A stretch of 64,000 bases of DNA from NCBI GenBank assembly GCA_910575435.1, contig CAJTGI010000003.1, forward strand, positions 248,001 through 312,000, given 5' to 3'. The translations under genes were made by a program, and so were the position numbers. Source of the stretch: Clostridiaceae bacterium. Lineage in GTDB: Bacteria; Bacillota; Clostridia; Lachnospirales; Lachnospiraceae. Below, piece after piece: positions 34,399 through 42,494 of the stretch. Each line of letters begins with the position of its first letter. Within the stretch, counting starts at the first letter, position 1. The notes beneath the pieces were generated by a model. The model saw only the letters and a list, made by a program, of their open reading frames with translations, did not search any database and was not told where the DNA came from.

Positions 34399-35220
34399 AT
34401 GAGTACATTTGACGATGCTAATGTGGATAAGGATCTACTGAGCCAGATTTTTGCTGATGAGGGTGATGATGCAGAGACAGATGCCTTATTAGATGAAATG
34501 TTAAAGGAAGTGGGGGAGGATACTGTCAGCGAGGCAGATGCGCAGGTTGAAGAGGTGAAGGCGGAAGATGTCGCTGCCCCGGTACAGATGGAGTTGCCGG
34601 TGGAAGAAACTTCGGAGGAGATTCCGGCTGAGGCGGAGCCAGAGCAGGAAGAGGAACCGAAGAAGGAGCCAAAGGCAGAGGTGGAGATGCGCCCGGTAGA
34701 GTTTGCCACGAATTCTGATGATGATCCTGTCAGGAAGGAAGCGGCAGAGCGGATGGACGAGGAGCGCACCAGCGGCACGGTGACTACGATTACCAGCGGG
34801 ACCACGATCCGCGGCGGCATTTCCTCTGACGGTTCCCTGGAAGTGATGGGTGTGATTACCGGTGACGTGGAGTGTCAGGGAAAGGTGTCCATCATTGGTA
34901 AGGTTTCCGGCAACGTCATTGCCTCCGAAATTTACGTGAGCACCCAGAGGCTGGAGGGCGGCCTCAGTTCAGAAGGGGCTGTGAAGATTGGCGTGGGCAC
35001 CATTATTTTAGGCGACGTGGATGCCACATCTGCCTATATTGCTGGCGCAGTGAAGGGGGATATTGATGTCAATGGCCATGTAGTGGTGGATTCCACTGCC
35101 ATTGTCCAGGGAAATATCAAGGCGAAGTCTATTCAGGTGAATAATGGAGCCGTGGTAGATGGATACTGCTCCCTCAACTATGCTGGCGTAGACCTGGATG
35201 GTTTCTTTGAGCAGAGATAG
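34399..35220 (+). CDS. Bactofilin family cytoskeletal protein
   Basis: This 273-residue protein should polymerise into filaments through its bactofilin domain at about residues 125-255. The domain shows short beta-helix turns (GDVECQGKVSIIGKVSGNV, IDVNGHVVVDSTAIVQGNI). The first 115 residues are very acidic and probably disordered, with many Glu and Ala. Unlike short bactofilins, it carries this long acidic arm, which may control assembly or partner binding. GGAGG lies 8 bases before ATG 34399. It occupies the place before pyrH where many Firmicutes have rpsB-tsf. Confidence 0.85.
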   Translation: MSTFDDANVDKDLLSQIFADEGDDAETDALLDEMLKEVGEDTVSEADAQVEEVKAEDVAAPVQMELPVEETSEEIPAEAEPEQEEEPKKEPKAEVEMRPVEFATNSDDDPVRKEAAERMDEERTSGTVTTITSGTTIRGGISSDGSLEVMGVITGDVECQGKVSIIGKVSGNVIASEIYVSTQRLEGGLSSEGAVKIGVGTIILGDVDATSAYIAGAVKGDIDVNGHVVVDSTAIVQGNIKAKSIQVNNGAVVDGYCSLNYAGVDLDGFFEQR

Positions 35221-35305
35221 TATGGAAGCACGTTAATGTGGGAACGGTTTTGCTTAGAGGCAAGGCGTTTTTATGGCTGCGGACGGCAGCGATAGGAGAG
35301 GCATT

Positions 35306-36013
35306 ATGTCGAAGTATAGACGGGTACTGCTGAAACTTAGCGGGGAAGCCCTTGCGGGGGATAAAAAAACTGGATTTGATGAGAACACCTGCTTGGAAGT
35401 GGCCAGACAGGTAAAGCAGCTGGTGGAAGATGGCATTGAAGTGGGGGTTGTGACGGGAGGCGGCAACTTCTGGCGGGGACGCAGCAGTGAGAATATTGAC
35501 CGCACCAAGGCAGACCAGATCGGGATGCTTGCCACGGTGATGAACTGCATTTACGTGTCGGAAATTTTTCGCAGCGCGGGAATTGGCACGGAGGTGCTGA
35601 CGCCCTTTGCCTGTGGCTCCATGACCAGGCTGTTTTCAAAGGATATTGCGCTGGAAGCCCTGTCCCAGGGGAAGGTGGTATTCTTTGCCGGAGGCACGGG
35701 GCATCCCTATTTCTCTACGGATACGGGGGCGGTGCTGCGGGCCATCGAGATTGAGGCGGACGTGATTTTGTCTGGAAAGTCCATTGACGGCGTGTATGAT
35801 TCTGATCCGGCAATCAATCCTCAGGCGAAAAAGTATGATGAAATCAGCATTGACGATGTGATTGACCAGCGGCTGGGCGTGATTGATTTGGCATCTGCGG
35901 TCCTCTGTGCGGAAAATCATATGCCCATGATGATATTTGGGCTGAATGAGAGAGACAGCATTGTAAATACGGCAAAGGGAATTACCCGGGGAACTTTGGT
36001 GACTGCGGGGTGA
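35306..36013 (+). CDS. pyrH: UMP kinase
   Basis: This 235-residue amino-acid-kinase-fold enzyme phosphorylates UMP to UDP for nucleotide and cell-wall precursors. Signature segments are LLKLSGEALAGD, VVTGGGNFWRGR, FAGGTGHPYFSTDTGAVLRA and DGVYDSDP. Length matches bacterial UMPK. GGAGAGG precedes ATG 35306; the frame upstream (from 35273) is not conserved-looking. It opens the classical pyrH-frr-uppS-cdsA block. Confidence 0.95.
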   Translation: MSKYRRVLLKLSGEALAGDKKTGFDENTCLEVARQVKQLVEDGIEVGVVTGGGNFWRGRSSENIDRTKADQIGMLATVMNCIYVSEIFRSAGIGTEVLTPFACGSMTRLFSKDIALEALSQGKVVFFAGGTGHPYFSTDTGAVLRAIEIEADVILSGKSIDGVYDSDPAINPQAKKYDEISIDDVIDQRLGVIDLASAVLCAENHMPMMIFGLNERDSIVNTAKGITRGTLVTAG

Positions 36014-36141
36014 TGCTCTCCGTGATTCCCGAAGATTTTTGCTGATCGGTGAAAAGCCGGAACAGTGTTTTTATGAATAGACAAAGATAAGGTAGCGTGG
36101 AAATAAATTTCATATGGCGAACAATGTTCGCTTTGCAAATA

Positions 36142-36203
36142 TCGTGCCTGCGGCATATGGCGCTTCTTGCGCATTTAAGTTTGCAGGCGATAGAAAGGTA
36201 TGG
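36142..36203 (+). repeat. RBS-proximal repeat element, copy 2 (before frr)
   Basis: The element reads TCGTGCCTGCGGCATATGGC... with a GCGC-TTCTT-GCGC hairpin, closing GCCTGC/GCAGGC, and ends GATAGAAAGGTATGG. It is preceded by GCGAAC-AAT-GTTCGC (about 36119-36133) and a GAAAT/ATTTC hairpin. The likely frr start lies 12 bases after the element's ATG. Confidence 0.75.
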
Positions 36204-36211
36204 GAAATAAA

Positions 36212-36760
36212 ATGGAATTAGATGCATATCAGGAGAAAATGAACAAATCGCTGGATAGCCTGGCGAATGAATACGCGACAATTCGGGCGGGGAGGGCCAA
36301 TCCCCATGTGCTGGATAAGATTACGGTGGATTACTATGGACAGCCCACGAATCTGCAGTCCGTGGCAAATATTTCTGTATCTGAGGCCCGCACCCTGGTG
36401 ATTCAGCCCTGGGAAGCCAGCATGATCAAGGAGATTGAGAAGGCGATTCTTGTCTCTGACCTGGGACTTACGCCAAACAATGACGGGAAGGCGATTCGCC
36501 TCACTTTTCCTGAATTGACGGAGGATCGGCGCAAGGATCTGGTAAAGGATATTAAGAAAAAGGGTGAGAATGCCAAGGTGGCTGTCAGGAATATCCGCAG
36601 GGATGCCAATGATGCCATGAAGAAGGAGCAGAAGGCCAATGAGATTTCTGAGGATGAATTGAAGTCTGGCGAGGCGGATGTGCAGAAGATGACGGACGAG
36701 TTTATCTCTAAGATTGAGCAGATGGTGGATGATAAGTCAAAGGAAATTATGACAGTGTAG
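36212..36760 (+). CDS. frr: Ribosome recycling factor
   Basis: This 182-residue factor splits post-termination ribosomes together with EF-G. The three-helix bundle motifs are clear: EYATIRAGRANPHVLDKITV, VSEARTLVIQPWEASMI, and the C-terminal helix ISEDELKSGEADVQKMTDEF. The ATG at 36212 is preferred over 36200, which lies one base after AAAGG within the repeat element; either gives a normal protein. A hairpin with two wobble pairs and TTTT follows the stop. Confidence 0.95.
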   Translation: MELDAYQEKMNKSLDSLANEYATIRAGRANPHVLDKITVDYYGQPTNLQSVANISVSEARTLVIQPWEASMIKEIEKAILVSDLGLTPNNDGKAIRLTFPELTEDRRKDLVKDIKKKGENAKVAVRNIRRDANDAMKKEQKANEISEDELKSGEADVQKMTDEFISKIEQMVDDKSKEIMTV

Positions 36761-36776
36761 CAGACTGGATGGCAGA

Positions 36777-36804
36777 GGGATGGATCTTTTGGTCTGTCCC
36801 TTTT
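36777..36804 (+). terminator. Possible terminator after frr
   Basis: GGGATGGA (36777-36784) pairs with TCTGTCCC (36793-36800), including two G-T pairs, followed by TTTT. It could reduce read-through into uppS. Confidence 0.5.
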
Positions 36805-36827
36805 ACTGTATAGAAATGAGGAGAGTA

Positions 36828-36851
36828 GTGTGAAAAATAAATTTTTCACAC
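36828..36851 (+). repeat. Hairpin preceding the RBS-proximal repeat
   Basis: GTGTGAAAAAT pairs with ATTTTTCACAC over AA, an 11-bp stem. A shorter version (GTGAAAAATTTTCAC) precedes the diverged element at 63061, and GAAATAAATTTC precedes the frr copy, so this hairpin appears to be part of the larger element. Confidence 0.65.
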
Positions 36852-36856
36852 GCAAC

Positions 36857-36919
36857 TTTGTGCCTGCGGCATAGCACATTACATGCGCATTCAAGCTTGC
36901 GGGTACTGGAAAGGCATGG
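36857..36919 (+). repeat. RBS-proximal repeat element, copy 3 (before uppS)
   Basis: The element reads TTTGTGCCTGCGGCATAGC... and ends CTTGCGGGTACTGGAAAGGCATGG. The outer stem GCCTGC pairs with GCGGGT through two G-U pairs where copy 2 has full complementarity. Its ATG opens a four-codon frame closed by TGA that abuts the uppS ATG. Confidence 0.75.
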
Positions 36920-36927
36920 TTATTTGA

Positions 36928-37641
36928 ATGTCAGATGAGAGTAGAGGGATTCCCCGGCATGTGGCCATTATTCTGGACGGAAACGGAAGATGGGCGAAGA
37001 AGCGTTTTCTGCCTAGGAATGCCGGGCATGCGGCGGGGAGCAAGAACGTGGAGAAAATCTGCAAGGCGGCTTGGGAGATGGGCATCGAGTATGTGACCAT
37101 GTATGCCTTCTCCACGGAGAATTGGTCCAGGCCAAAGGGGGAAGTGGATGCCCTGATGAAGCTGCTGCATCAGTATCTGTCGGACTGCTTGAGAACCAGT
37201 AAGAAAAACAACATGCAGGTAAAGGTTATCGGGGATATCAGTCGGCTGGAGCCAGATTTGCAGCAGCGCATTCGAGAACTGGAGGAGTTTTCGGCCCGGA
37301 ATACGGGGTTGCATTTTCAGGTGGCATTGAACTATGGCAGCCGGGACGAGATGTGCCGGGGGATTCAACGGCTGGCCCGGGATGTGAGGGAGGGAAGCCT
37401 GTCCCCGGAGGAGATTACCGAGGATGTGATAAGTTGCTACCTGGATACCAGGGGGATTCCGGATCCGGATTTGATGATACGCACCAGCGGGGAGCAGCGG
37501 CTGTCTAATTATCTGCTATGGCAGATGGCATACACGGAATTTTATTTTACGGATGTGCTGTGGCCGGATTTTGATGCCGGAGAATTGGAGCGGGCGGTGG
37601 CCTTCTACCAGGAGAGGGACCGCCGTTTTGGCGGGGTATAG
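36928..37641 (+). CDS. uppS: Isoprenyl transferase (undecaprenyl diphosphate synthase)
   Basis: This 237-residue cis-prenyltransferase makes the C55 lipid carrier for peptidoglycan. The signature HVAIILDGNGRWAKKR lies at the N-terminus, with the catalytic Asp in DGNGRW, and RTSGEQRLSNYLLWQ near the C-terminus. The start at 36928 immediately follows the TGA of a four-codon frame within the repeat element (TGAATG overlap geometry). This suggests reinitiation or a shared ribosome site at GGAAAGG. Confidence 0.94.
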   Translation: MSDESRGIPRHVAIILDGNGRWAKKRFLPRNAGHAAGSKNVEKICKAAWEMGIEYVTMYAFSTENWSRPKGEVDALMKLLHQYLSDCLRTSKKNNMQVKVIGDISRLEPDLQQRIRELEEFSARNTGLHFQVALNYGSRDEMCRGIQRLARDVREGSLSPEEITEDVISCYLDTRGIPDPDLMIRTSGEQRLSNYLLWQMAYTEFYFTDVLWPDFDAGELERAVAFYQERDRRFGGV

Positions 37642-37723
37642 AATGGCAGAACTGAAATTCTGCTCGCATCCTCAGCGCAAAGCGCTTCGGAATGGAGAAA
37701 AAAATGAAGAATGGAGAATAGGA

Positions 37724-38563
37724 ATGTTTCGTACGAGATTATTGAGTGGAATTGTTCTGATGGCGATTGCTATTGCATCTTTGGTATATGGGGGCTATGT
37801 GCTCTTCGGCCTTATCATGGCGATCTCCGTGGTCGGGCTGTTTGAACTGTATCGCACGGTGAAGATGGAGAAGTCTTTGCCCGGGATGGCGGGCTACCTG
37901 TCCAGCATCGTGCTGGATATCCTCTTGTTAAACAGGGCCAGCCTACTCACGGATACCACGGAAAATGCCATCCGATACGCAAAGTATCATGAGTATATCA
38001 TTCTGTGGCTGGTGCTCACCCTGATTGTCTTTATGGCCATGTATGTCATAGCCTACCCTAAGTACCATGCCAGCCAGATCAGCATGCTGGTCTTTGGGCT
38101 GATTTATGTGACTGTGATGCTCTCCTTTGTCTTCCGTCTCCGCTATGTGGAGAATGGCATTCTCTATGTGTGGCTGATCTTTATTGGTGCCTGGGGTTCT
38201 GACACTTGCGCCTACTGCGTGGGAAAACTTGTGGGAAAGCACAAGATGCCCTCGGAACTCAGTCCCAATAAGACCATCGAGGGATGTGCGGGGGGCGTGA
38301 TTGGCGCAGCATTGATTGGATTTCTCTTTGCCCTTGCATTTTTCAAAGACACCAATTACTGGTGGCAGTTTGCCGTCATCGGCGGGGTGTCCTCGGTGAT
38401 TTCCCAGATTGGGGATTTGGCGGCCTCGGCCATCAAGAGAAATCATGATATCAAGGATTATGGGAAGCTGATTCCCGGTCACGGCGGGATTTTGGATCGC
38501 TTTGACAGCATTATCTTTATTGCACCCATCGTGTACTATTTTGTGATATTCTTTGGGCTTTAA
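37724..38563 (+). CDS. cdsA: Phosphatidate cytidylyltransferase
   Basis: This 279-residue, eight-helix membrane enzyme makes CDP-diacylglycerol from phosphatidate and CTP. The signature near the C-terminus contains SAIKRNHDIKDYG and then PGHGGILDRFDS, as in the family pattern. GGAG lies 8 bases before ATG 37724. An open frame extends upstream to 37553 within uppS, and a possible ATG at 37643 lies two bases after the uppS stop; neither has a good site. Confidence 0.93.
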   Translation: MFRTRLLSGIVLMAIAIASLVYGGYVLFGLIMAISVVGLFELYRTVKMEKSLPGMAGYLSSIVLDILLLNRASLLTDTTENAIRYAKYHEYIILWLVLTLIVFMAMYVIAYPKYHASQISMLVFGLIYVTVMLSFVFRLRYVENGILYVWLIFIGAWGSDTCAYCVGKLVGKHKMPSELSPNKTIEGCAGGVIGAALIGFLFALAFFKDTNYWWQFAVIGGVSSVISQIGDLAASAIKRNHDIKDYGKLIPGHGGILDRFDSIIFIAPIVYYFVIFFGL

Positions 38564-38639
38564 GCTGTGCAGTCTATGCGAGTCTGTTGTGCCAGTGAAT
38601 CTGGTGCCATAGTCGTGATAGTTGAGAATGGAGTGGAGA

Positions 38640-39806
38640 ATGAGTAAGAATATTATGTTGCTGGGGTCTACTGGTTCTATTGGAACCCAGACGCTGGAGG
38701 TGGTGCGGGCCAACCCGGAGATGCAGGTGGTGTCCCTGGCCGCTAGGAGTAGCATTGATCTTTTAGAGCAGCAGGCGAGAGAGTTTCTGCCTAGGCTGGT
38801 TTGCGTCTATCTGGAAGAAAAGGCTCTGGAACTGAGGAAGCGTCTATCTGACCTGCCTTCCGTGGAGGTGGTCAGTGGCATGGAGGGCATGGTTGCCTGT
38901 GCCACGATGGACGAGGGGGACATGGCAGTGGCTTCCGTGGTGGGGATGATTGGGATTCTTCCGGTGATGGAGGCAGTCAGGGCGGGGAAGGATATTGCCT
39001 TTGCCAACAAGGAGACGCTGGTCACTGCGGGACATCTCATCATGCCTCTGGTGAGGGAGAAGGGGGTGAACTTCCTTCCGGTGGACAGCGAGCATGCCGC
39101 CATATTCATGTGCCTGAATGGAGAACATAACAGCGAGGTGGAAAAGATCCTCCTCACGGCCTCCGGGGGGCCATTTCGAGGTAAGACCCGGGAGCAGCTG
39201 GGGGATGTGACGGTGGAAGATGCCCTGAATCATCCTAACTGGTCCATGGGAAAGAAGATTACCATTGATTCTTCTACCATGGTGAACAAGGGGCTGGAGG
39301 TGATGGAGGCCAGATGGCTTTTCGATGTGGATTTCGACAGGATTCAGGTGGTGCTGCAGCCCCAGAGCATTATTCACTCCATGGTGGAATATCGGGACGG
39401 GGCGGTAATGGCCCAGCTTGGCACGCCGGATATGCGGCTGCCCATCCAGTATGCCCTGTGCTATCCGGAGCGGCGGGAACGGATGGGAGAGCCTTTGGAT
39501 TTTACCAAGCTTTCGGCCATCACTTTCGAGATGCCGGATCTGGATACCTTCCGGGGATTATCCCTTGCCTATGAGGCGGGAAAAACGGGGGGAAGCATGC
39601 CTACGGTGTTCAATGCCGCCAATGAGAAGGCGGTGGAACTTTTCTTGGAGAAAAAGATCGGTTACCTGGCCATGGCGGAAATCCTGGAGGATGCTATGGA
39701 GCACCATGATTTGGTGAGGCATCCGTCCCTGGAGGATATCCTTGCGGTGGAGCGGGATACGCGGGAATATATAGGGAAAAGGCATAGAGAATTTTCAAAT
39801 TTGTAA
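38640..39806 (+). CDS. dxr: 1-deoxy-D-xylulose 5-phosphate reductoisomerase
   Basis: This 388-residue NADPH enzyme performs the second step of the MEP isoprenoid pathway. Motifs are LLGSTGSIGTQTLEVV, ANKETLVTAGHLIM, VDSEHAAIFMCL and the ASGGPFRGKT-like LTASGGPFRGKTREQL. The terminal QPQSIIHSMVEYRDG is also standard. TGGAGTGGAG precedes ATG 38640. With ispG two genes later, it shows that the host makes isoprenoids by MEP. A GAAAAGATCTTTTC palindrome flanked by CCC/GGG lies just after the stop. Confidence 0.95.
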   Translation: MSKNIMLLGSTGSIGTQTLEVVRANPEMQVVSLAARSSIDLLEQQAREFLPRLVCVYLEEKALELRKRLSDLPSVEVVSGMEGMVACATMDEGDMAVASVVGMIGILPVMEAVRAGKDIAFANKETLVTAGHLIMPLVREKGVNFLPVDSEHAAIFMCLNGEHNSEVEKILLTASGGPFRGKTREQLGDVTVEDALNHPNWSMGKKITIDSSTMVNKGLEVMEARWLFDVDFDRIQVVLQPQSIIHSMVEYRDGAVMAQLGTPDMRLPIQYALCYPERRERMGEPLDFTKLSAITFEMPDLDTFRGLSLAYEAGKTGGSMPTVFNAANEKAVELFLEKKIGYLAMAEILEDAMEHHDLVRHPSLEDILAVERDTREYIGKRHREFSNL

Positions 39807-39920
39807 AATACCCTGGAAAAGATCTTTTCTGGGAATGGAAGCAAAAGATTGGGATTAGGCAGTTGGGAAGAAAATCGAGAATAAAAATGGTATCAATATG
39901 ATATGGAATTGAGGTAGTTT

Positions 39921-41282
39921 ATGAATATTGTAGTTGCGTTGCTGATATTTACTGTGATTGTGGTGGCACACGAGTTTGGCCACTTTCTTCTGGCAAAGAA
40001 GAATGGCGTGGGGGTTCCGGAATTTTCTGTGGGAATGGGCCCCAGGATTGTTACTGTGGCGAAGACGGCCAAGGGCTTTCGGTGCAAGTTCTTTTGCTCC
40101 CAGAAGGTATTTGAGGGTGAGGAGGACTGGCAGGATGTGACCAAGTATTCTTGGAAACTTTTGCCCATCGGCGGTTCCTGCGCCATGGTGGGGGAGGACG
40201 AGGACAATGATTCCGAGGAGTCATTCAATTCCAAGGGAAAGTGGGCCAGGTTTTCCATCGTATTTGCGGGGCCTCTCTTTAATTTCATTCTGGCCTTTGC
40301 ATTTTCCATTATCATTCTGGCAAACAGCGGAATTGATTTTCCCATCGTGAAATATCTCTATGATAGTCAGCCGGCGAAGCTGGCGGGCATTGAGATGGGG
40401 GATGAGATCAAGAGCATCAATGGCCATCATATTTCCATCGGCAGGGAGATTGACACCTATCTCCAGCTGCATCCCCTGACAGGAGAGAAGATTGACGTGG
40501 TGGTGGAGCGGGATGGCAAGGAGAAGACCATTCGTCTGGATCCAAATTATGAAACTTATCTTTTTGGCTTTTCTTATGCGCCGGGGAAGACGGATAGTAC
40601 CAAAATATCTGCCATCTCTGAGGGAAAGCCTTTTGAGAAGGCGGGCATCAAGGTGGGGGATGAAATCCTGTCCGTCAATGGCACCAAAGTTTCCAACGGG
40701 GAAGAGTTGAAGATTACCATGGAGAAAAATAATGCCAATGGTGCTGAGATTGCCTTTGAGATTGCCCGGGACGGGGAGGCCAAATCCTATACCGTCAAGC
40801 CCGAGCCTTATAAGACAAAGACTTTGGGGCTATTTGCCGCGGAGCGGGTCAAAGGGCAGAATGCCATTGATATCTTGAAATATAGCGCGGTGGAAGTGAA
40901 ATATTGGATTGAGACCACGGTGGCCAGTTTGGGTCAGTTGATTACGGGAAAGCTTAGCGTGAAAGACCTGTCTGGCCCGGTAGGCATCGTGGATACGGTG
41001 GGGAGCGTGATCGAGGAGAGCAGCCAGATTGGCATGAGCGAGATGCTTTTGGATATCCTGTACATGTCCGTGCTATTAAGTGCCAACCTGGGCGTGATGA
41101 ACCTCCTCCCCCTGCCGGCGCTGGACGGGGGACGGTTGCTGTTCATTATCATAGAGGCCATTCGTAGAAAGCCTATTGATAAGGATAAGGAGGGGTATGT
41201 GCATTTTGCGGGGTTCGTACTTCTGATGCTTTTGATGGTGGTGGTCATGTTTAATGATATTGCTAGGATATTCAGCAGATAG
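39921..41282 (+). CDS. rseP: Site-2 intramembrane metalloprotease RseP (two PDZ domains)
   Basis: This 453-residue membrane zinc protease cleaves anti-sigma factors and signal-peptide remnants within the bilayer. The zinc motif HEFGH is at residues 17-21 and the third ligand motif NLLPLPALDGGR is near the C-terminus. Two PDZ-like domains stand between them (around SQPAKLAGIEMGDEIKSING and KPFEKAGIKVGDEILSVNG). Many Firmicute RseP/RasP proteins have one PDZ, so two is slightly unusual and closer to the proteobacterial form. An extra insert (residues 54-98, including the acidic EDEDNDSEES) follows the first helix. Confidence 0.93.
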   Translation: MNIVVALLIFTVIVVAHEFGHFLLAKKNGVGVPEFSVGMGPRIVTVAKTAKGFRCKFFCSQKVFEGEEDWQDVTKYSWKLLPIGGSCAMVGEDEDNDSEESFNSKGKWARFSIVFAGPLFNFILAFAFSIIILANSGIDFPIVKYLYDSQPAKLAGIEMGDEIKSINGHHISIGREIDTYLQLHPLTGEKIDVVVERDGKEKTIRLDPNYETYLFGFSYAPGKTDSTKISAISEGKPFEKAGIKVGDEILSVNGTKVSNGEELKITMEKNNANGAEIAFEIARDGEAKSYTVKPEPYKTKTLGLFAAERVKGQNAIDILKYSAVEVKYWIETTVASLGQLITGKLSVKDLSGPVGIVDTVGSVIEESSQIGMSEMLLDILYMSVLLSANLGVMNLLPLPALDGGRLLFIIIEAIRRKPIDKDKEGYVHFAGFVLLMLLMVVVMFNDIARIFSR

Positions 41283-41309
41283 AGGATAGGGAAATAGAGG
41301 AGGCAAGAT

Positions 41310-42374
41310 ATGGCAAAGACGGCGAGAGAAAACACGAGGGTCATACAGATTGGAGATTGCAGGATAGGCGGGGGGCATCCTGTCGCCATTCAGTCTATGA
41401 CCAATACGAAAACGGAGGATGTGGCGGCCACGGTGGCGCAGATTCTGGAGTTGGAGCAGGCGGGCTGTGAAATCATCCGCTGCGCCGTGCCCACCATGGA
41501 GGCGGCAGAGGCACTGTCGGAAATTAAGAGGCAGATTCATATTCCCCTGGTGGCAGATATTCACTTTGATTACCGTCTTGCCATTGCCGCCATGGAGCAT
41601 GGGGCAGATAAGATTCGCATCAATCCGGGAAATATCGGCTCTAGGGAGCGGGTGCAGGCTGTGGTGGACGTGGCGAGGGAGCGGCGCATTCCCATCCGGG
41701 TGGGGGTCAATAGCGGATCCCTGGAGAAAGAAATCGTGGAAAGGCATGGAAGGGTGACGGCGGAGGGGCTGGTGGAGAGTGCTTTGGACAAGGTGCATAT
41801 GATCGAGGAGATGGGCTATGACCAGATGGTCATTAGCATTAAGTCCTCGGATGTACTGATGTGCATCAAGGCCCATGAGCTGATTGCCGAAGAGACGGAC
41901 TATCCCCTCCACGTGGGGATCACGGAGTCCGGCTCCGTGGTGACGGGGAGCATGAAGTCTGCCATCGGCTTGGGAAATATCCTTTATCAGGGAATCGGGG
42001 ATACCATCCGGGTGTCCCTCACAGGAGCTCCGGCGGAGGAAGTCCGGGCGGCGAAACTGATCCTGAAAACCTTGGGATTGCGGAAGGGCGGCGTTACCGT
42101 GGTATCTTGCCCTACCTGTGGCCGCACCCAGATTGATTTGATTGGTCTGGCGGGACAGGTGGAAGAGATGGTACGAGATCTGGATCTGGACATTAAGGTG
42201 GCGGTGATGGGCTGCGTGGTCAATGGCCCGGGGGAGGCCAGGGAGGCTGATCTGGGCATTGCCGGGGGAAAGGGAGAGGGCCTGGTGATGAGAAAGGGCC
42301 AGGTGGTGAGAAAAGTGCCTGAGGCAGAACTCTTATGGGCATTGAAGGAAGAACTGGATCGCTTGGGAGCATAA
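41310..42374 (+). CDS. ispG: 4-hydroxy-3-methylbut-2-enyl diphosphate synthase (flavodoxin)
   Basis: This 354-residue iron-sulfur enzyme performs the sixth MEP step, forming HMBPP. The N-terminal TIM barrel includes VADIHFDYRLAIAAMEHGAD and RINPGNIGSRERV. The C-terminal [4Fe-4S] domain has CPTCGRTQ and CVVNGPGEAREAD, supplying the three cysteines. GGAGG precedes the ATG. It sits between rseP and polC as in most Clostridia. Confidence 0.95.
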   Translation: MAKTARENTRVIQIGDCRIGGGHPVAIQSMTNTKTEDVAATVAQILELEQAGCEIIRCAVPTMEAAEALSEIKRQIHIPLVADIHFDYRLAIAAMEHGADKIRINPGNIGSRERVQAVVDVARERRIPIRVGVNSGSLEKEIVERHGRVTAEGLVESALDKVHMIEEMGYDQMVISIKSSDVLMCIKAHELIAEETDYPLHVGITESGSVVTGSMKSAIGLGNILYQGIGDTIRVSLTGAPAEEVRAAKLILKTLGLRKGGVTVVSCPTCGRTQIDLIGLAGQVEEMVRDLDLDIKVAVMGCVVNGPGEAREADLGIAGGKGEGLVMRKGQVVRKVPEAELLWALKEELDRLGA

Positions 42375-42421
42375 AATTGATGCTGGGAGAGGAATTGACG
42401 CAATAAGTACGATGGAGTTAT

Positions 42422-42457
42422 CATGGGCAGCGTGCGTGAATCGTCATGCTGTGCATG
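42422..42457 (+). other. Hairpin upstream of polC
   Basis: CATG-GG-CAGCGTG (42422-42434) pairs with CATGCTG-TG-CATG (42445-42457), 11 pairs around a two-by-two internal loop. There is no T-tract, so it is not a usual terminator; it is 37 bases before the polC start. Confidence 0.4.
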
Positions 42458-42494
42458 GTATCATGGGAATCAATGTTGCAAAGGTGTGTGCTAG

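Noticed and set aside
42375-42494. Terminator between ispG and polC
   Set aside because: The hairpin at 42422-42457 has no U-tract, so I list it only as a structure.
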